DNA from: Paraburkholderia sp. BCC1886
GTDB lineage: Bacteria; Pseudomonadota; Gammaproteobacteria; Burkholderiales; Burkholderiaceae
Direction of reading: 5' to 3'
NCBI RefSeq assembly: GCF_900996245.1
Contig: NZ_CAAJGK010000085.1
Span: 310,001 to 374,000, forward strand
Length of the DNA stretch: 64,000 nt
The stretch's first letter is position 1, and the number at the start of each line of letters is the position of its first letter. A model generated the notes under the pieces. That model searched no databases. It was not told the DNA's origin and was given only the letters and a program-made list of their open reading frames with translations. The translations under genes and the position numbers were made by a program. This document shows positions 45,001 through 52,726 of the stretch, one piece after another.

Positions 45001-47314
45001 TTCGGTTGGCGCGGCTCGCGCGGCGTTGGACTCGCTCGCCAACGGCCAGGCGCCATCGGCCAAGATCGAACTCAGTTACGGTAGCAGCCACAGCAAGAAC
45101 ACCTACGCCGAGGACAGCACCACCCATCGAGGATCGCGCACCACATCGGGCGGCACGGCTGCGTTTGTTGCAGCCGGAGACGACACGCAGGGGAGCGGCA
45201 ACCTGACCATTGCAGGGTCGAACGTGAACGCGAACGACGTGATCCTGGCGGCGAAAAATCGGGTCGATCTCGTCAATACGACCGATACCGACTCGACGCG
45301 CAGCAGCAACGAGTCCAGCAGCGCGAGTGTCGGTATCTCCTATGGTACGCAGGGCTTCGGGGTCGATGCGTCGATGTCGAGGGCACACGGCAATGGCATC
45401 AGCGACACCGCCATGCAGAACAACACGTACGTGACGGCGGCGAATACCGCAACGATCATTTCGGGTGGCGACACTAACATCATCGGATCGAAGGTGAATG
45501 GTCGCCGGGTGAATGCCGATGTTGGCGGCGACCTGAGTATCGAGAGCGTGCAGGATACGATGTCGAGCAGTGCGCATCAGGAGAGCACGGGCGGTGGCTT
45601 TGCGATCAGCCAGGGCGGTGGCAGCGCGAGTTTCAGTCATACCAGTGCGAACGCCAGTGGTAGCTATGCGGGAGTGAATGAACAGGCTGGCATCCGGGCG
45701 GGGGACGGTGGGTTCAATATCAATGTCGAGGGGAATACGGCGCTCAAGGGTGCGGTGATTGCAAGCGACGCCGACGCATCGAAGACCACGCTTTCGACGA
45801 GCACGCTGACGTATGGCGACATGCAGAACTCGTCGAGTTATAACGCACACACGGGGGGTATCGGCGGGGGGGTAACGACCGGCGACGGCGGCGCGAACTA
45901 CAGCACCCATGGTTCGGGTTCCACGGCGAATGGGCCTAATGCGGGTGGCCCCGCGCCGATGCTGAGTCAGAACGATAGCGGTAGCGATAGCGTGAGGACT
46001 CGTAGCGGCGTCAGTGCGGGCACCATCATCATCACCGATGCGGACCACCAGACGCAGGACGTTGCGAGCCTGAACCGTGACACTTCGAAGACAAACGGCA
46101 CGGTTGCCACACTGCCGGACGTGAACAACCTGCTCGAACGTCAATCGGACATGATGGCCGCAGCGGGCGCGGCAGGCGAAGCCGTCTCCCGGCGCATCGG
46201 TGACTCTGCCGACGTGCAGGCCACGGCGACGGGCGATCCTGAATGGGCGGCGGGCGGCAAATATCGGGCAGCGATGCAGGCAGCCGGCGCGGCACTCGTG
46301 ACCGGACTGGCGGGCGGTAACGCAATCGGCGGCGCAGCGGGTGGAGGTAGCGCGTCGATTGCAGCGGGAAAACTCAATGTTCTGAGTGGCGCCATTGCAA
46401 ACTCGGACCCGACCGGCAACGCCAACATGAACACGGCGCTTGGCAACATCGTCGCGAACGCGATTGCTACGGGCGCGGCTGCCGCGGTGGGTGGCGACGC
46501 GGGCGCGTTCTCTGGCTACAACGTTGACCGGTACAACCGGCAATTGCATCCTGAGGAAAAAACATTGGCAAAGCAGATCGAGGACAAGAGCGGCGGTCAG
46601 TACACCCAGGCGCAGGTCGAGGACCAGCTTCGTATCATGGGCGTCACCGTGAACGGGGCGAACGAGTCGGGCGCACCGACCACCCTGATTGGTCAGGTCC
46701 CTACGGACTCGAGTGCACAGTGGATATCGGGTGGGACGGCGGCGGACGGCAAACCGATCCTCACGCAGGTTACGGCGCAGGCCGATCCGCAGTTGCAGTC
46801 GTATATTCTGGAGAACTACAACAGCGCTTCGCCGGGTGGAGTGCCGAGCCAGTTCTCGTATCAGCAGACTAGAAGCGGCTCGATTAACATCACCGGCCCG
46901 TTCACGAAGTTCGATAAATCGGACGCGGACTTCATGCGGAATACGAGCGCCGACACGGCTTCAATGGTTTCTAACACTGCCGGATGGATCAGTTCTGCTG
47001 CGGCAACCGGCGCAGTATCACCGTCTCCGTTGGCCCCTGCTTTCGGTGAAATTGCCTTCGGTGCTACGGTAGTAGGCATTGCTGCAGACGGGGTATCGCA
47101 ACTGGTGCGGCCTAACGTCGGACAGTACACATATCAAGGCGCAGTGGCACTAGCAGGCCAGATCGCAGCGGACCGCGCTCCGACAGCATCGTTGGTGGTC
47201 AATGGAGTCGCAACTACACTTAACAACGCTCCATATTCGACACAAATCCAAGATTGGATAACTCGTCAATCCAATTCGATATTCAATGTAAATTCAAATG
47301 GAACAAGGAAATGA
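39083..47314 (+). CDS. Two-partner secretion exoprotein (filamentous haemagglutinin / CdiA-BcpA-like)
   Basis: 2743 residues. The N-terminal ~50 residues are an extended signal peptide region. The TPS secretion domain follows with NPNL at 120-123 (MINGNPNLGAG). Next come ~2000 residues of haemagglutinin repeats in a right-handed beta helix, with many degenerate units containing LDN, GGxI or ALDVxA. Near residue 985-1005 two cysteines (YLTC, GYC) occur in a non-repeat insertion. About residue 2484 the YNRQLHPEE motif marks the pre-toxin boundary. The last ~250 residues include an Ala/Gly-rich hydrophobic stretch and could be a toxin domain, though no known toxin family was recognised. It is exported by the TpsB protein at 48155. 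A small gene overlaps the stop (ATGA), as an immunity gene would. Confidence 0.92.
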   Translation: MNRNRHRLVFSRSRDMLVAVAETAWGGKAQQVMACLPEVALMLVGVWPAWSAAQIVPGGEQAPSVVQTRNGLPQVDINRPSGAGVSINTYGQFDVQSRGAILNNSPGLVQTQQAGMINGNPNLGAGQAARVIVNQVNSSAASQINGHVEVAGQRAEVVIANGSGISVNGGGFINTSRAILTTGTPNYAADGSLAGFDVRGGSIDVQGAGLDASASDQIDLLSRVMHANAAIHAKNLNVIAGANRIGHEALDTTAIAGEGLTPYISIDVSQIGGMYANSIVLVGTEAGVGVSSKGVLAAQAGDFTVTAEGKLILTGQTNASGDITLSASGGIDNSGTTYAQRNVIANTSGTLTNGGVLAAQQDTTVNAGSVASTGTLGAGVNGDGSLARSGDLSVTAGGVLAATGRNAAGGNAVLTGVSVDLARSRTSANDALALSATGAGLNLSGATVTAGAALDARASGTLTNDGGVVSSGGAQTVTVGALSNRDGQIVSGGALDVAATGDLQNQSGTLRSSGALSVNVGSLDNTGGTIATNGALDVRSGAVSNRGGTLAAGGAATVQSAGTLDNRAGLIQGGGAVSVSAQGAIDNMGGQIEADGADTTLQVTGASLDNTNGRIANSGSGATTVSAATLVNSNAGDVAGAGTIGGNGDLTVNADTLSNTNGGQIVSGRDLTLDIAQLADNTNATLSGSNNVTLNGAHAGVVNAGGSIHGNGAIALNVGSLDNTSGRIGNDTGSGGSVSVNADTLANQNGAIGSDQNLSVVTNLLTGDGRIIAGQDGVVTVNGDYTLTGRNQIQANHDLTFTTAGTFTNLGTLGAVNALTVDAASVDNLAGANLNSSTTTVNAANAINNEGRIEGDIVATTSGSLVNTAAITGNMVTLNAGSIGNRGAAAVMAAASQLNLYSRGDISNTGGANLFSLGDIHIAADGARDVNGLLANRSNSVINDQSTIEAQGNVEVATHRLTNTRPAPTVETVTTRVETEHRTKRSKYLTCTTTGADKGYCTQAMWDSGYLAPLDTTFSGADVVSQRFGPDATDKLLVVNIDGQPTTIYYDSLTTNTDGSITVSYWDGYDPTVNYDPGTEYASRNDAHKGYQRVEIARDTTTTTQQDRVTGPQAQQAQIMAGGNIVFANVGTLDNEYSAIGAGGSIQIGSADAQGDVTSGKYGGTLVNNIGQTLYQYQKQDIVSTYAWNENVARDVGTVVEPSMVLSPVAIGGTGGTIVANNSMQISATDIANTNVAAANSATGATGGTLGANGSVGGITGTGAQTVDLATGEIQNVDALQSIAGPGGALSITLPSSGLYTFNTAPGASYLVVTDPRLTRYTSFISSDYMLAALGVDPLKTIKRLGDGVYEERMVRDQITQLTGRVYLQGYTSNEDEYRALMSNGVNVAKAFNLEPGLALTAAQMDALTSDIVWLVSQTVTLPDGSTQEVLAPVVYLAQIHANDLRPTGALIAADDVQIHASGSATNSGVIKGGTQTVIAATDILNRGGAIGSSADSGTTLVSATNDVVNASGRISGNRVAVLAGHDVLNTTLVDTVGVGSVAGNSMVGQSLLGAQGTIASTGDLVVVAGNDLAVHGASIAARGNAQIAAGHDMTVDTVQSATLQSVANNDQHHWETSTTLNQTSGISAGGDLAMQSGNDTTLKGATVVAGSDMAVVAGGNLTATTATNTATYNNVAMDDKARKQADRSYDEQAVGTNISAGGNATLAALSDDPVKGHVTLTGSSLAAGRGAAAIAASGDVVISEGREEHDSYSATQSQRGSFVHGSTIDTMQSTQANIGVGSTVSGDTVTVSAGRDLSVKGSTVAGTNDVKLAAGGNVAITTSQDTQSTASYYQKHESGFGTGGGIGISVGSRTQTDTAHDATVMNAGSTVGSLDGSLNITAGKDLHVTGSDLVAAQNVTGTGANVTIDSAVDTMHHDDSHEVKQSGFTLAIKAPVIDAVSNTVDQAHAASHRRDDRAAALHGMAAASSAIDSVGAARAALDSLANGQAPSAKIELSYGSSHSKNTYAEDSTTHRGSRTTSGGTAAFVAAGDDTQGSGNLTIAGSNVNANDVILAAKNRVDLVNTTDTDSTRSSNESSSASVGISYGTQGFGVDASMSRAHGNGISDTAMQNNTYVTAANTATIISGGDTNIIGSKVNGRRVNADVGGDLSIESVQDTMSSSAHQESTGGGFAISQGGGSASFSHTSANASGSYAGVNEQAGIRAGDGGFNINVEGNTALKGAVIASDADASKTTLSTSTLTYGDMQNSSSYNAHTGGIGGGVTTGDGGANYSTHGSGSTANGPNAGGPAPMLSQNDSGSDSVRTRSGVSAGTIIITDADHQTQDVASLNRDTSKTNGTVATLPDVNNLLERQSDMMAAAGAAGEAVSRRIGDSADVQATATGDPEWAAGGKYRAAMQAAGAALVTGLAGGNAIGGAAGGGSASIAAGKLNVLSGAIANSDPTGNANMNTALGNIVANAIATGAAAAVGGDAGAFSGYNVDRYNRQLHPEEKTLAKQIEDKSGGQYTQAQVEDQLRIMGVTVNGANESGAPTTLIGQVPTDSSAQWISGGTAADGKPILTQVTAQADPQLQSYILENYNSASPGGVPSQFSYQQTRSGSINITGPFTKFDKSDADFMRNTSADTASMVSNTAGWISSAAATGAVSPSPLAPAFGEIAFGATVVGIAADGVSQLVRPNVGQYTYQGAVALAGQIAADRAPTASLVVNGVATTLNNAPYSTQIQDWITRQSNSIFNVNSNGTRK

Positions 47315-47580
47315 GATTTGTTGAGGCCGGAAATTTATCTGGCTGGGTACGCATTACGTTGTTCGTGGTCGGACTTACCGCATTCGGCATGAGCCTCGCG
47401 CTCGATTGGTTGCCGCGCTGGCTCAGGATGGCGGCTTTCCTGTTGGGCTTTGGGCTAATGGCTGTAGGCGGAATTTCGAGTCGCGCCCACATGCTTAACA
47501 TCAAACCCTTCGACAACAGCTACAAGAAGGCGCGCGAGAGCTACAAAACCGAAGACGATAAACAGGATGAACCGAAATGA
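47311..47580 (+). CDS. Small two-helix membrane protein, candidate immunity protein
   Basis: 89 residues. The ATG at 47311 overlaps the exoprotein stop (ATGA) and is preceded by AAGGAA. Two membrane helices (ITLFVVGLTAFGMSLALDW and LRMAAFLLGFGLMAVGGIS) are followed by a charged Lys/Asp/Glu tail. I do not recognise the family. Position and coupling directly after a contact-toxin-like exoprotein are the usual place of a cognate immunity gene, and some immunity proteins are membrane-bound. An accessory role in exoprotein export is also possible. Confidence 0.6.
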   Translation: MRFVEAGNLSGWVRITLFVVGLTAFGMSLALDWLPRWLRMAAFLLGFGLMAVGGISSRAHMLNIKPFDNSYKKARESYKTEDDKQDEPK

Positions 47581-47702
47581 AGCGAACCAACAACCCAACC
47601 GATGTCTCGCGCAAGTTTAATTTGATGAACTCGGACATGGACTACATGCTGGGTATGGTTGAGAAGGTGGTGTCCGAAAAGACCTGGATCGCGGGAGCGT
47701 AG
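47577..47702 (+). CDS. 41-residue open frame coupled to the preceding gene
   Basis: The ATG at 47577 overlaps the stop of the 89-residue gene (ATGA), the second such overlap in a row. The product, beginning MKRTNNPTDVSRKF and ending EKTWIAGA, is hydrophilic with no motif I recognise. It may be a real micro-protein of the operon or the stump of a longer gene cut by the TAG at 47700-47702: the same frame continues after two stops into 47724-47969. Confidence 0.4.
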   Translation: MKRTNNPTDVSRKFNLMNSDMDYMLGMVEKVVSEKTWIAGA

Positions 47703-47764
47703 CGTCCCTGACGCGAAACATCAGTGCCGACTCATAGACGGATCAATTATTTGACAGATATCGG

Positions 47765-47969
47765 ATGGCGCTTGAGGGCCGAGGTTGGAAAGTCATGCAG
47801 CACATCCACAACAAAAAATGGGAGGCGTGCAAACTCGGTGCGCGAGCCAAGCTCAACATTAAGCCAGAATTCTTCCCGGCGCTCTCAACCAACACGTATG
47901 AAGTGCGCTTCGCGTATTCGCCACCTGCACACCGACGAATTCGCGAACGGTCTATTCCTCTTCCGATAA
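47765..47969 (+). pseudogene. Probable decayed coding remnant between the exoprotein operon and tpsB
   Basis: The 452 bp gap 47703-48154 has no intact gene. In one frame 47765-47930 reads like real protein (KKWEACKLGARAKLNIKPEF, then STNTYEVRFAYSPPAH). A single frame change at ~47930 continues as HTDEFANGLFLFR with a stop at 47967-47969. This suggests a lost orphan immunity or accessory gene. Homology was not tested, so it may be coincidence. The stretch 47970-48154 holds nothing further that I recognise. Confidence 0.3.
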
Positions 47970-48154
47970 AAACTGGTTGAGCCGCGGGAGCACAAAAGCC
48001 CTTTTCCCGCTGTCGTTCCCCTCTCCCTTCAAACCCCCCAACCCCGGCATAACCAATTCGCTTCGTGATCCGACCTAATTGAGATGGACTGATCGCACCC
48101 TCTGGCAGACTCGCGTCTTCAGTCCAGAAATCCGCGTCGGGGAAAAGATCTGTC

Positions 48155-49909
48155 GTGAAGAACTGCATCCGGGAACTTGCTGTTTTGCTCACAGCTTTCG
48201 TATCACTCGCATCAAATGCCCAGCACGTCCCGACGCCAGCCGACGAAGCCGCCGCCGCCCGTGCCAACGCCGAGCAGAACCAGCAGATCCAGCAACAACG
48301 CGACGCGCAGCAGCGTGACGCAACCGTGCAGGCTCCCGCCGTGCGTTCGACGCTGCCAGAGATCGAGGGCTATCCGCTGCTGCCGGTCGAAACGCCATGC
48401 TTCCGCATCAAAAAATTCGAACTCGATGTCCCAACAACTTTGCCTGACGCTGTACGCACGGCGGGAGCCTCAACCCTGCCACTCGACCCTTTCGCCTTCG
48501 CGCGCAAATGGCTCGATCACTACAGCGGCGAATGCATCGGCACGGCCGGCATCGGCACACTAATCGAGGGTCTGCAGCACGCAATCCTCAGCCGAGGATA
48601 TGCGACTACCCGAGTGCTCGCATCACCTCAGGACTTGTCTAACGGCACGTTGGCCCTGGCGCTCATCCCCGGCGTTCTGCACCAACTCCGCTGTGCTGAT
48701 CCAACCACACGCGGCACCTTGAAAACCGTATTCCCGATAAGCGAAAGCGATCTGCTCGACCTGCACGACCTCGAGCAGGGCCTGGAACAAATGAAACGCG
48801 TCGCTTCGCAGGAAGTGGACATTAAGATCGAGCCGACCGACACCCCCGGCGAAAGCGATGTCATCGTGACCGTTAACCGCTCGAAGCCATGGACCTTCGT
48901 CGCCTCCATCGATAACTCGGGCACGGACGCCACCGGCAAGTGGCAAGGCAACGTGAGCCTCGGCATCGACAATCCGCTCGGCCTCAACGACCTGTTCACG
49001 GTCGGTGCGAATCAGGACCTGTCGTTCGCCAACAAGTCGCTAGGCTCGCACGGTTTCAACGGTTCGTATTCGCTGCCATGGGGCTACTGGACGGCCACAG
49101 TGTCCGGCAACACGAACACCTACTACCAGAACATCGCTGGCGTGAACCAGACGTTCGTGTCCAGCGGCAACTCGCAGACAGCCGCACTCAGGCTATCGCG
49201 TGTATTGAGCCGCAGCAAAAGCGACGTGTTCGGCGTGGAGTTCCAGCTATCGAAGCGCTTCGGGGCGAGCTTCATCGACGACACCGACATACCGCAGCAG
49301 CATCGCAACAACACGTTTATCGAAGCGGGCCTGACCGACCGGCACTACTTCGGCGCGTCGCAGTTCGATGGCACGCTTGCATATCGTCAGGGTATCGGCG
49401 GGCTCGGTGCAATGCCTGACCCCTACGCTAACGGCCCGACGTACCGGTTTCACATGGCCGTGCTCGACGCGAATCTCTCGGTGCCGTTCGCGGTCGCCCA
49501 ACAGAAGTTCCGCTATGTCACGACCATGCACGCGCAGTTCACCAACGACACGCTCTTCTATCTGGACGACCTCACCATCGGCAGCCGCTACACGGTGCGT
49601 GGTTTCGATGGTGAAACGATGCTGGCAGCCGAGAAAGGCTTCTATTGGCGCAATGAACTGCAATGGCGTATCGGACAAACAAACCAGACGCTGTACGCAG
49701 GCATCGACTATGGGCATGTGTTCGGACCGAACACTCTGTTCCTCGCTGGAACACAACTGGCCGGCGCGGTGATCGGCATCCGGGGAGGCCTGCCTTCCCG
49801 CCTTGCCGGCGTCTCGTATGACCTGTTCGTTGGAGTACCCGTTTATAAACCCAACGGTTTCCCAAACTCCCGGGCGACGCTGGGCGTGCAGGCCACCTCA
49901 CAGTTCTAG
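48155..49909 (+). CDS. TpsB outer-membrane transporter (ShlB/FhaC/BcpB type)
   Basis: 584 residues. A signal peptide (MKNCIRELAVLLTAFVSLAS) is followed by a Gln/Asp-rich linker, two POTRA domains (FRIKKFELDV, and GTLALALIPGVLHQLRC closing the first) and a 16-stranded barrel ending in LGVQATSQF with terminal Phe. SRYTVRGFDGE is the conserved loop 6 (VRGY/F) motif. It folds and exports the exoprotein encoded at 39083. The start is GTG at 48155 after GGGGAAAAG. The order exoprotein, small genes, transporter resembles the bcpA-I-O-B order of Burkholderia contact-dependent inhibition loci. Confidence 0.92.
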   Translation: MKNCIRELAVLLTAFVSLASNAQHVPTPADEAAAARANAEQNQQIQQQRDAQQRDATVQAPAVRSTLPEIEGYPLLPVETPCFRIKKFELDVPTTLPDAVRTAGASTLPLDPFAFARKWLDHYSGECIGTAGIGTLIEGLQHAILSRGYATTRVLASPQDLSNGTLALALIPGVLHQLRCADPTTRGTLKTVFPISESDLLDLHDLEQGLEQMKRVASQEVDIKIEPTDTPGESDVIVTVNRSKPWTFVASIDNSGTDATGKWQGNVSLGIDNPLGLNDLFTVGANQDLSFANKSLGSHGFNGSYSLPWGYWTATVSGNTNTYYQNIAGVNQTFVSSGNSQTAALRLSRVLSRSKSDVFGVEFQLSKRFGASFIDDTDIPQQHRNNTFIEAGLTDRHYFGASQFDGTLAYRQGIGGLGAMPDPYANGPTYRFHMAVLDANLSVPFAVAQQKFRYVTTMHAQFTNDTLFYLDDLTIGSRYTVRGFDGETMLAAEKGFYWRNELQWRIGQTNQTLYAGIDYGHVFGPNTLFLAGTQLAGAVIGIRGGLPSRLAGVSYDLFVGVPVYKPNGFPNSRATLGVQATSQF

Positions 49910-49955
49910 CGTGGCGCGAAAGCGCAATCGCAACTCCGACAGACCACGATAAAAA

Positions 49956-49980
49956 AAGCGCGAGCCCGCCACCCGCGCTT
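49956..49980. terminator. Bidirectional terminator between tpsB and phospholipase C
   Basis: AAGCGCG and CGCGCTT form a 7 bp stem around an 11 bp loop. Seven As precede it and CTTCCCTT follows, so it can stop both convergent transcripts. Confidence 0.65.
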
Positions 49981-49992
49981 CTTCCCTTCCGC

Positions 49993-52101
49993 TTACCCCA
50001 CCACCAGCACCGGCGCCACCGCCGCCGGATCGCTGATACTCGCGCGACCGTTCTCCACATGCCCGGCGACGCGCCGCGAGAACCCATCGTCATCGAGACT
50101 GGTCACCGTCAAGTCATACCAGTGATGACTCGAAGCCAGCACCCACGCCTCTTCGATATTCAGATGCGCGGGCACCAGCACCGGCCGCGTCCGCGCGCCG
50201 TAAGCGTTGTCCGTCACCGTCAGGCGTGCAATCCCGCGTCCCTGATTGGCGAACTTCAGGAACACGTTTCCGTTGGCCACATCGTATTGCACGGTAATTT
50301 CCGGCAACGCGCCCGTCCCTTTCACATTGCCCGCAAACTTGCGCACGAACCCGTTCGGCCCGAACACCTCGAACGCGTACACACCATCGGTGGTCGTCAG
50401 ATCGAATGTCTCATCGAGCGACTTGCCCGCTTCGACGGTATAGCGCCACGGACCGTCCGTGCGATTCGTCGAGTACACATAAAAATGCGCGCCCTGATCG
50501 CCGGTATTGCCCAACGAAATGGCGAACGTATTCTTCTTCGTATCCACATGCCCATTCACGTGCAACTCGTACGGCAATGCACGGGCAAAACGAATGCCGC
50601 TTTCCTGGGGATCGATTGCGCCCAGCGTCGCGGGCACGGTCGGCGCCGGCTGACTCGCGCACTGGTTATCGGCGATGCTTTTGTAGTTGCTGGTATCGGG
50701 CAGCGTCGGCACCTTCGAGTCCGGCGTACGGAAGTCGAACGCCGTGGTCAGGTCGCCGCACACCGCGCGACGCCATGCTGTGATGTTCGGCTCATGCACG
50801 CCAAAGCGCGTTTCGATAAAGCGGATCACGGAGGTGTGATCGAACACCTGCGAACACACGAAGCCGCCCTTGCTCCACGGCGAAACGACGGTCATCGGCA
50901 CGCGCGGGCCGAGGCCGTACGGCAAGCCGTCGGCGGTATAGCTGCCGCCGCGCGCGGGATTCACGACGTTATGAATTTCGCCTTCGGTGCTGACCGTCGA
51001 CTTGCCTTGCGCGGCCGTCGTCGCTGGTTGAGGCGGCACGAGGTGATCGAAGAAACCGTCGTTCTCGTCGTACATGATGAACAGCACGGTCTTGCTCCAC
51101 ACCTCGGGATTCGATGTCAACGCATCCAGAATCTGCGAGGTGTATTCGGCGCCGTAAGCGGGCGTGTATTTCGGATGCTCCGAATACGCGGCAGGCGGAC
51201 ACAACCACGACACTTGCGGAAGCTTGTTCGCGAGCACGTCGGCTTTCAGATCGTCGATCGTGCGCACGGTCTGCGCGCGCTCGTAGAGCGGCGTACCCGG
51301 CTGTGCATTGATGAAGTTCGTGAAGTTCTGCAGGATGTTGGTGCCGTAATTGCCGTTCAGCGGATCGGCGCCGGTCAGCCCCTGTTGATAAACCTGCCAC
51401 GAAATGCCGGCGGCCTGCAGACGTTCCGGGTAAGTGGTCCACGACAACAACTGATAGCTCGGCGGCACGTCGCCATCGACGAAATCGTTGTTGTCGAGCA
51501 GCGGACCGCCGAACTTGCCGCTCGGATCGACCATACCGGTCATCAGATACGAGCGGTTCGGGTGCGTGGGTCCGGGCAGCGACGCGAAATAGGCATCGCA
51601 CACGGTGAACGCATCGGCCAGCGCATAGTGGAACGGAATATCGCTGCGCAGGTGGTAGCCCATCGTCATGTCGGTCTTGTTGACCGGCCACTGGTCGTAG
51701 CGGCCGTTGTTGATCGCGGCATGCGTGGGGTACCAGTTATGATCGAGATCGCCGACGCATTGAGCGCTGGTCGTCGCGGTGTTCAGATGGAACGGCAGCA
51801 CCGGCTTGGTCGGGTCTTCCTTCGACGGCTGATACCACACCGGCTTGCCGCCGGGCAGCGGAATCGGGAAGCGGTCGTTGTAACCGCGCACGCCACGCAG
51901 ATGGCCGAAGTAATGGTCGAACGAGCGGTTCTCCTGCATGAACACGACGATGTGCTCGACATCGCGAATCGTGCCCGTGCGGGAAAACGCGGGGACGGCA
52001 AGTGCATTGCGAATCGACTCGGGCAGCGCGGTGAGCGCGGCGGCAGCACCGGCGGATGAAGCGACGGTCTGCAGGAAACGGCGACGGCTAGTGGATGTCA
52101 T
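49993..52101 (-). CDS. Phosphocholine-specific phospholipase C, Tat-exported
   Basis: 702 residues. The N-terminus TSTSRRRFLQTVASSAGAAA is a twin-arginine signal. The catalytic domain of the PLC/AcpA phosphoesterase superfamily follows, with VVFMQENRSFDHYFGHLRGV, DAYFASLPGPTHPNRSYL, MYDENDGFFDHLVPP and the metal/phosphate site motifs. After residue ~470 come two repeats of the C-terminal domain found in PlcN/PlcH. It hydrolyses phosphatidylcholine and related lipids outside the cytoplasm, giving phosphate and choline or acting as a virulence-like factor. A small lipoprotein gene lies 59 bp upstream in the same direction. Confidence 0.94.
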   Translation of the reverse strand: MTSTSRRRFLQTVASSAGAAAALTALPESIRNALAVPAFSRTGTIRDVEHIVVFMQENRSFDHYFGHLRGVRGYNDRFPIPLPGGKPVWYQPSKEDPTKPVLPFHLNTATTSAQCVGDLDHNWYPTHAAINNGRYDQWPVNKTDMTMGYHLRSDIPFHYALADAFTVCDAYFASLPGPTHPNRSYLMTGMVDPSGKFGGPLLDNNDFVDGDVPPSYQLLSWTTYPERLQAAGISWQVYQQGLTGADPLNGNYGTNILQNFTNFINAQPGTPLYERAQTVRTIDDLKADVLANKLPQVSWLCPPAAYSEHPKYTPAYGAEYTSQILDALTSNPEVWSKTVLFIMYDENDGFFDHLVPPQPATTAAQGKSTVSTEGEIHNVVNPARGGSYTADGLPYGLGPRVPMTVVSPWSKGGFVCSQVFDHTSVIRFIETRFGVHEPNITAWRRAVCGDLTTAFDFRTPDSKVPTLPDTSNYKSIADNQCASQPAPTVPATLGAIDPQESGIRFARALPYELHVNGHVDTKKNTFAISLGNTGDQGAHFYVYSTNRTDGPWRYTVEAGKSLDETFDLTTTDGVYAFEVFGPNGFVRKFAGNVKGTGALPEITVQYDVANGNVFLKFANQGRGIARLTVTDNAYGARTRPVLVPAHLNIEEAWVLASSHHWYDLTVTSLDDDGFSRRVAGHVENGRASISDPAAVAPVLVVG

Positions 52102-52160
52102 CGAAGATCACCTTCTGCGGGAAAAAAGAATAGCGCGGCTCGCGCGCCGGGGGAATCGGG

Positions 52161-52511
52161 TTAGTGGCTGCCGGCGCTGTCGCCAGGCGCGTAACGCATG
52201 ACAGGACTCACCTGCTGGTTGTCCGCAGCGAGGCTGGCTTGCATGGTCTGTGTAATCACGTCGTCGGAGGCGGCGAGCGGGTCCGCGGCAAGCGGTGCGG
52301 AAGCGGGCAATGTCGCGGCGTTTCGTGCCGGGACGTTCGCCGCGTTTGCCACATCCGCATAAGCGGAAGTGTCTGAAGCAGTGTTCGCAGCAGTCGAGCC
52401 GCTCGCGGAGTCCGAAGCGGCGTCGTCCGCGCCGCACGCGCCGAGTGTCAACGCGGCGAGCGCAGCCAAAGCCGCACTGGCCATGCGGAGTGGGCGGAGT
52501 TTTTGTCTCAT
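52161..52511 (-). CDS. Small Ala/Ser-rich lipoprotein
   Basis: 116 residues from the ATG at 52511. A signal peptide ends in the lipobox LTLGAC, followed by a low-complexity Asp/Ser/Ala/Thr chain and a short tail with SPVMRYAPGD. No family recognised. It is upstream of the phospholipase gene on the same strand with 59 bp between, so they may share a transcript. It could tether or chaperone the exported enzyme, but that is a guess from position. Confidence 0.6.
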   Translation of the reverse strand: MRQKLRPLRMASAALAALAALTLGACGADDAASDSASGSTAANTASDTSAYADVANAANVPARNAATLPASAPLAADPLAASDDVITQTMQASLAADNQQVSPVMRYAPGDSAGSH

Positions 52512-52726
52512 GGGGCATCCGGTTTTTGTGGAAGCGGATGCAGTCTCCAATCCTTTCAAGAAATAATTGTGAAACGTTTGCGCCTGGTGAAAATTGCGTA
52601 AAAACGTGGGTTGGTTGAAAGGATCTGGAAAGTACTTCGAATGAAAATGGTCATGTCGCTGCCACGAGAAGCGAAGTCTTGTACGGTTGCGCGAAGATCG
52701 ACGATAAGGCCCACCCTGGTGAACTC

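Noticed and set aside
42701..46549. 1282-codon minus-strand frame inside the exoprotein gene
   Set aside because: A shadow of the repetitive high-GC sense gene; the product is Arg/Val-rich without domain structure, and the sense frame has clear TPS features.
47743..48267. 174-codon minus-strand gene
   Set aside because: It overlaps the tpsB start and a probable plus-strand remnant, has no ribosome site or recognisable features, and is better seen as a shadow.
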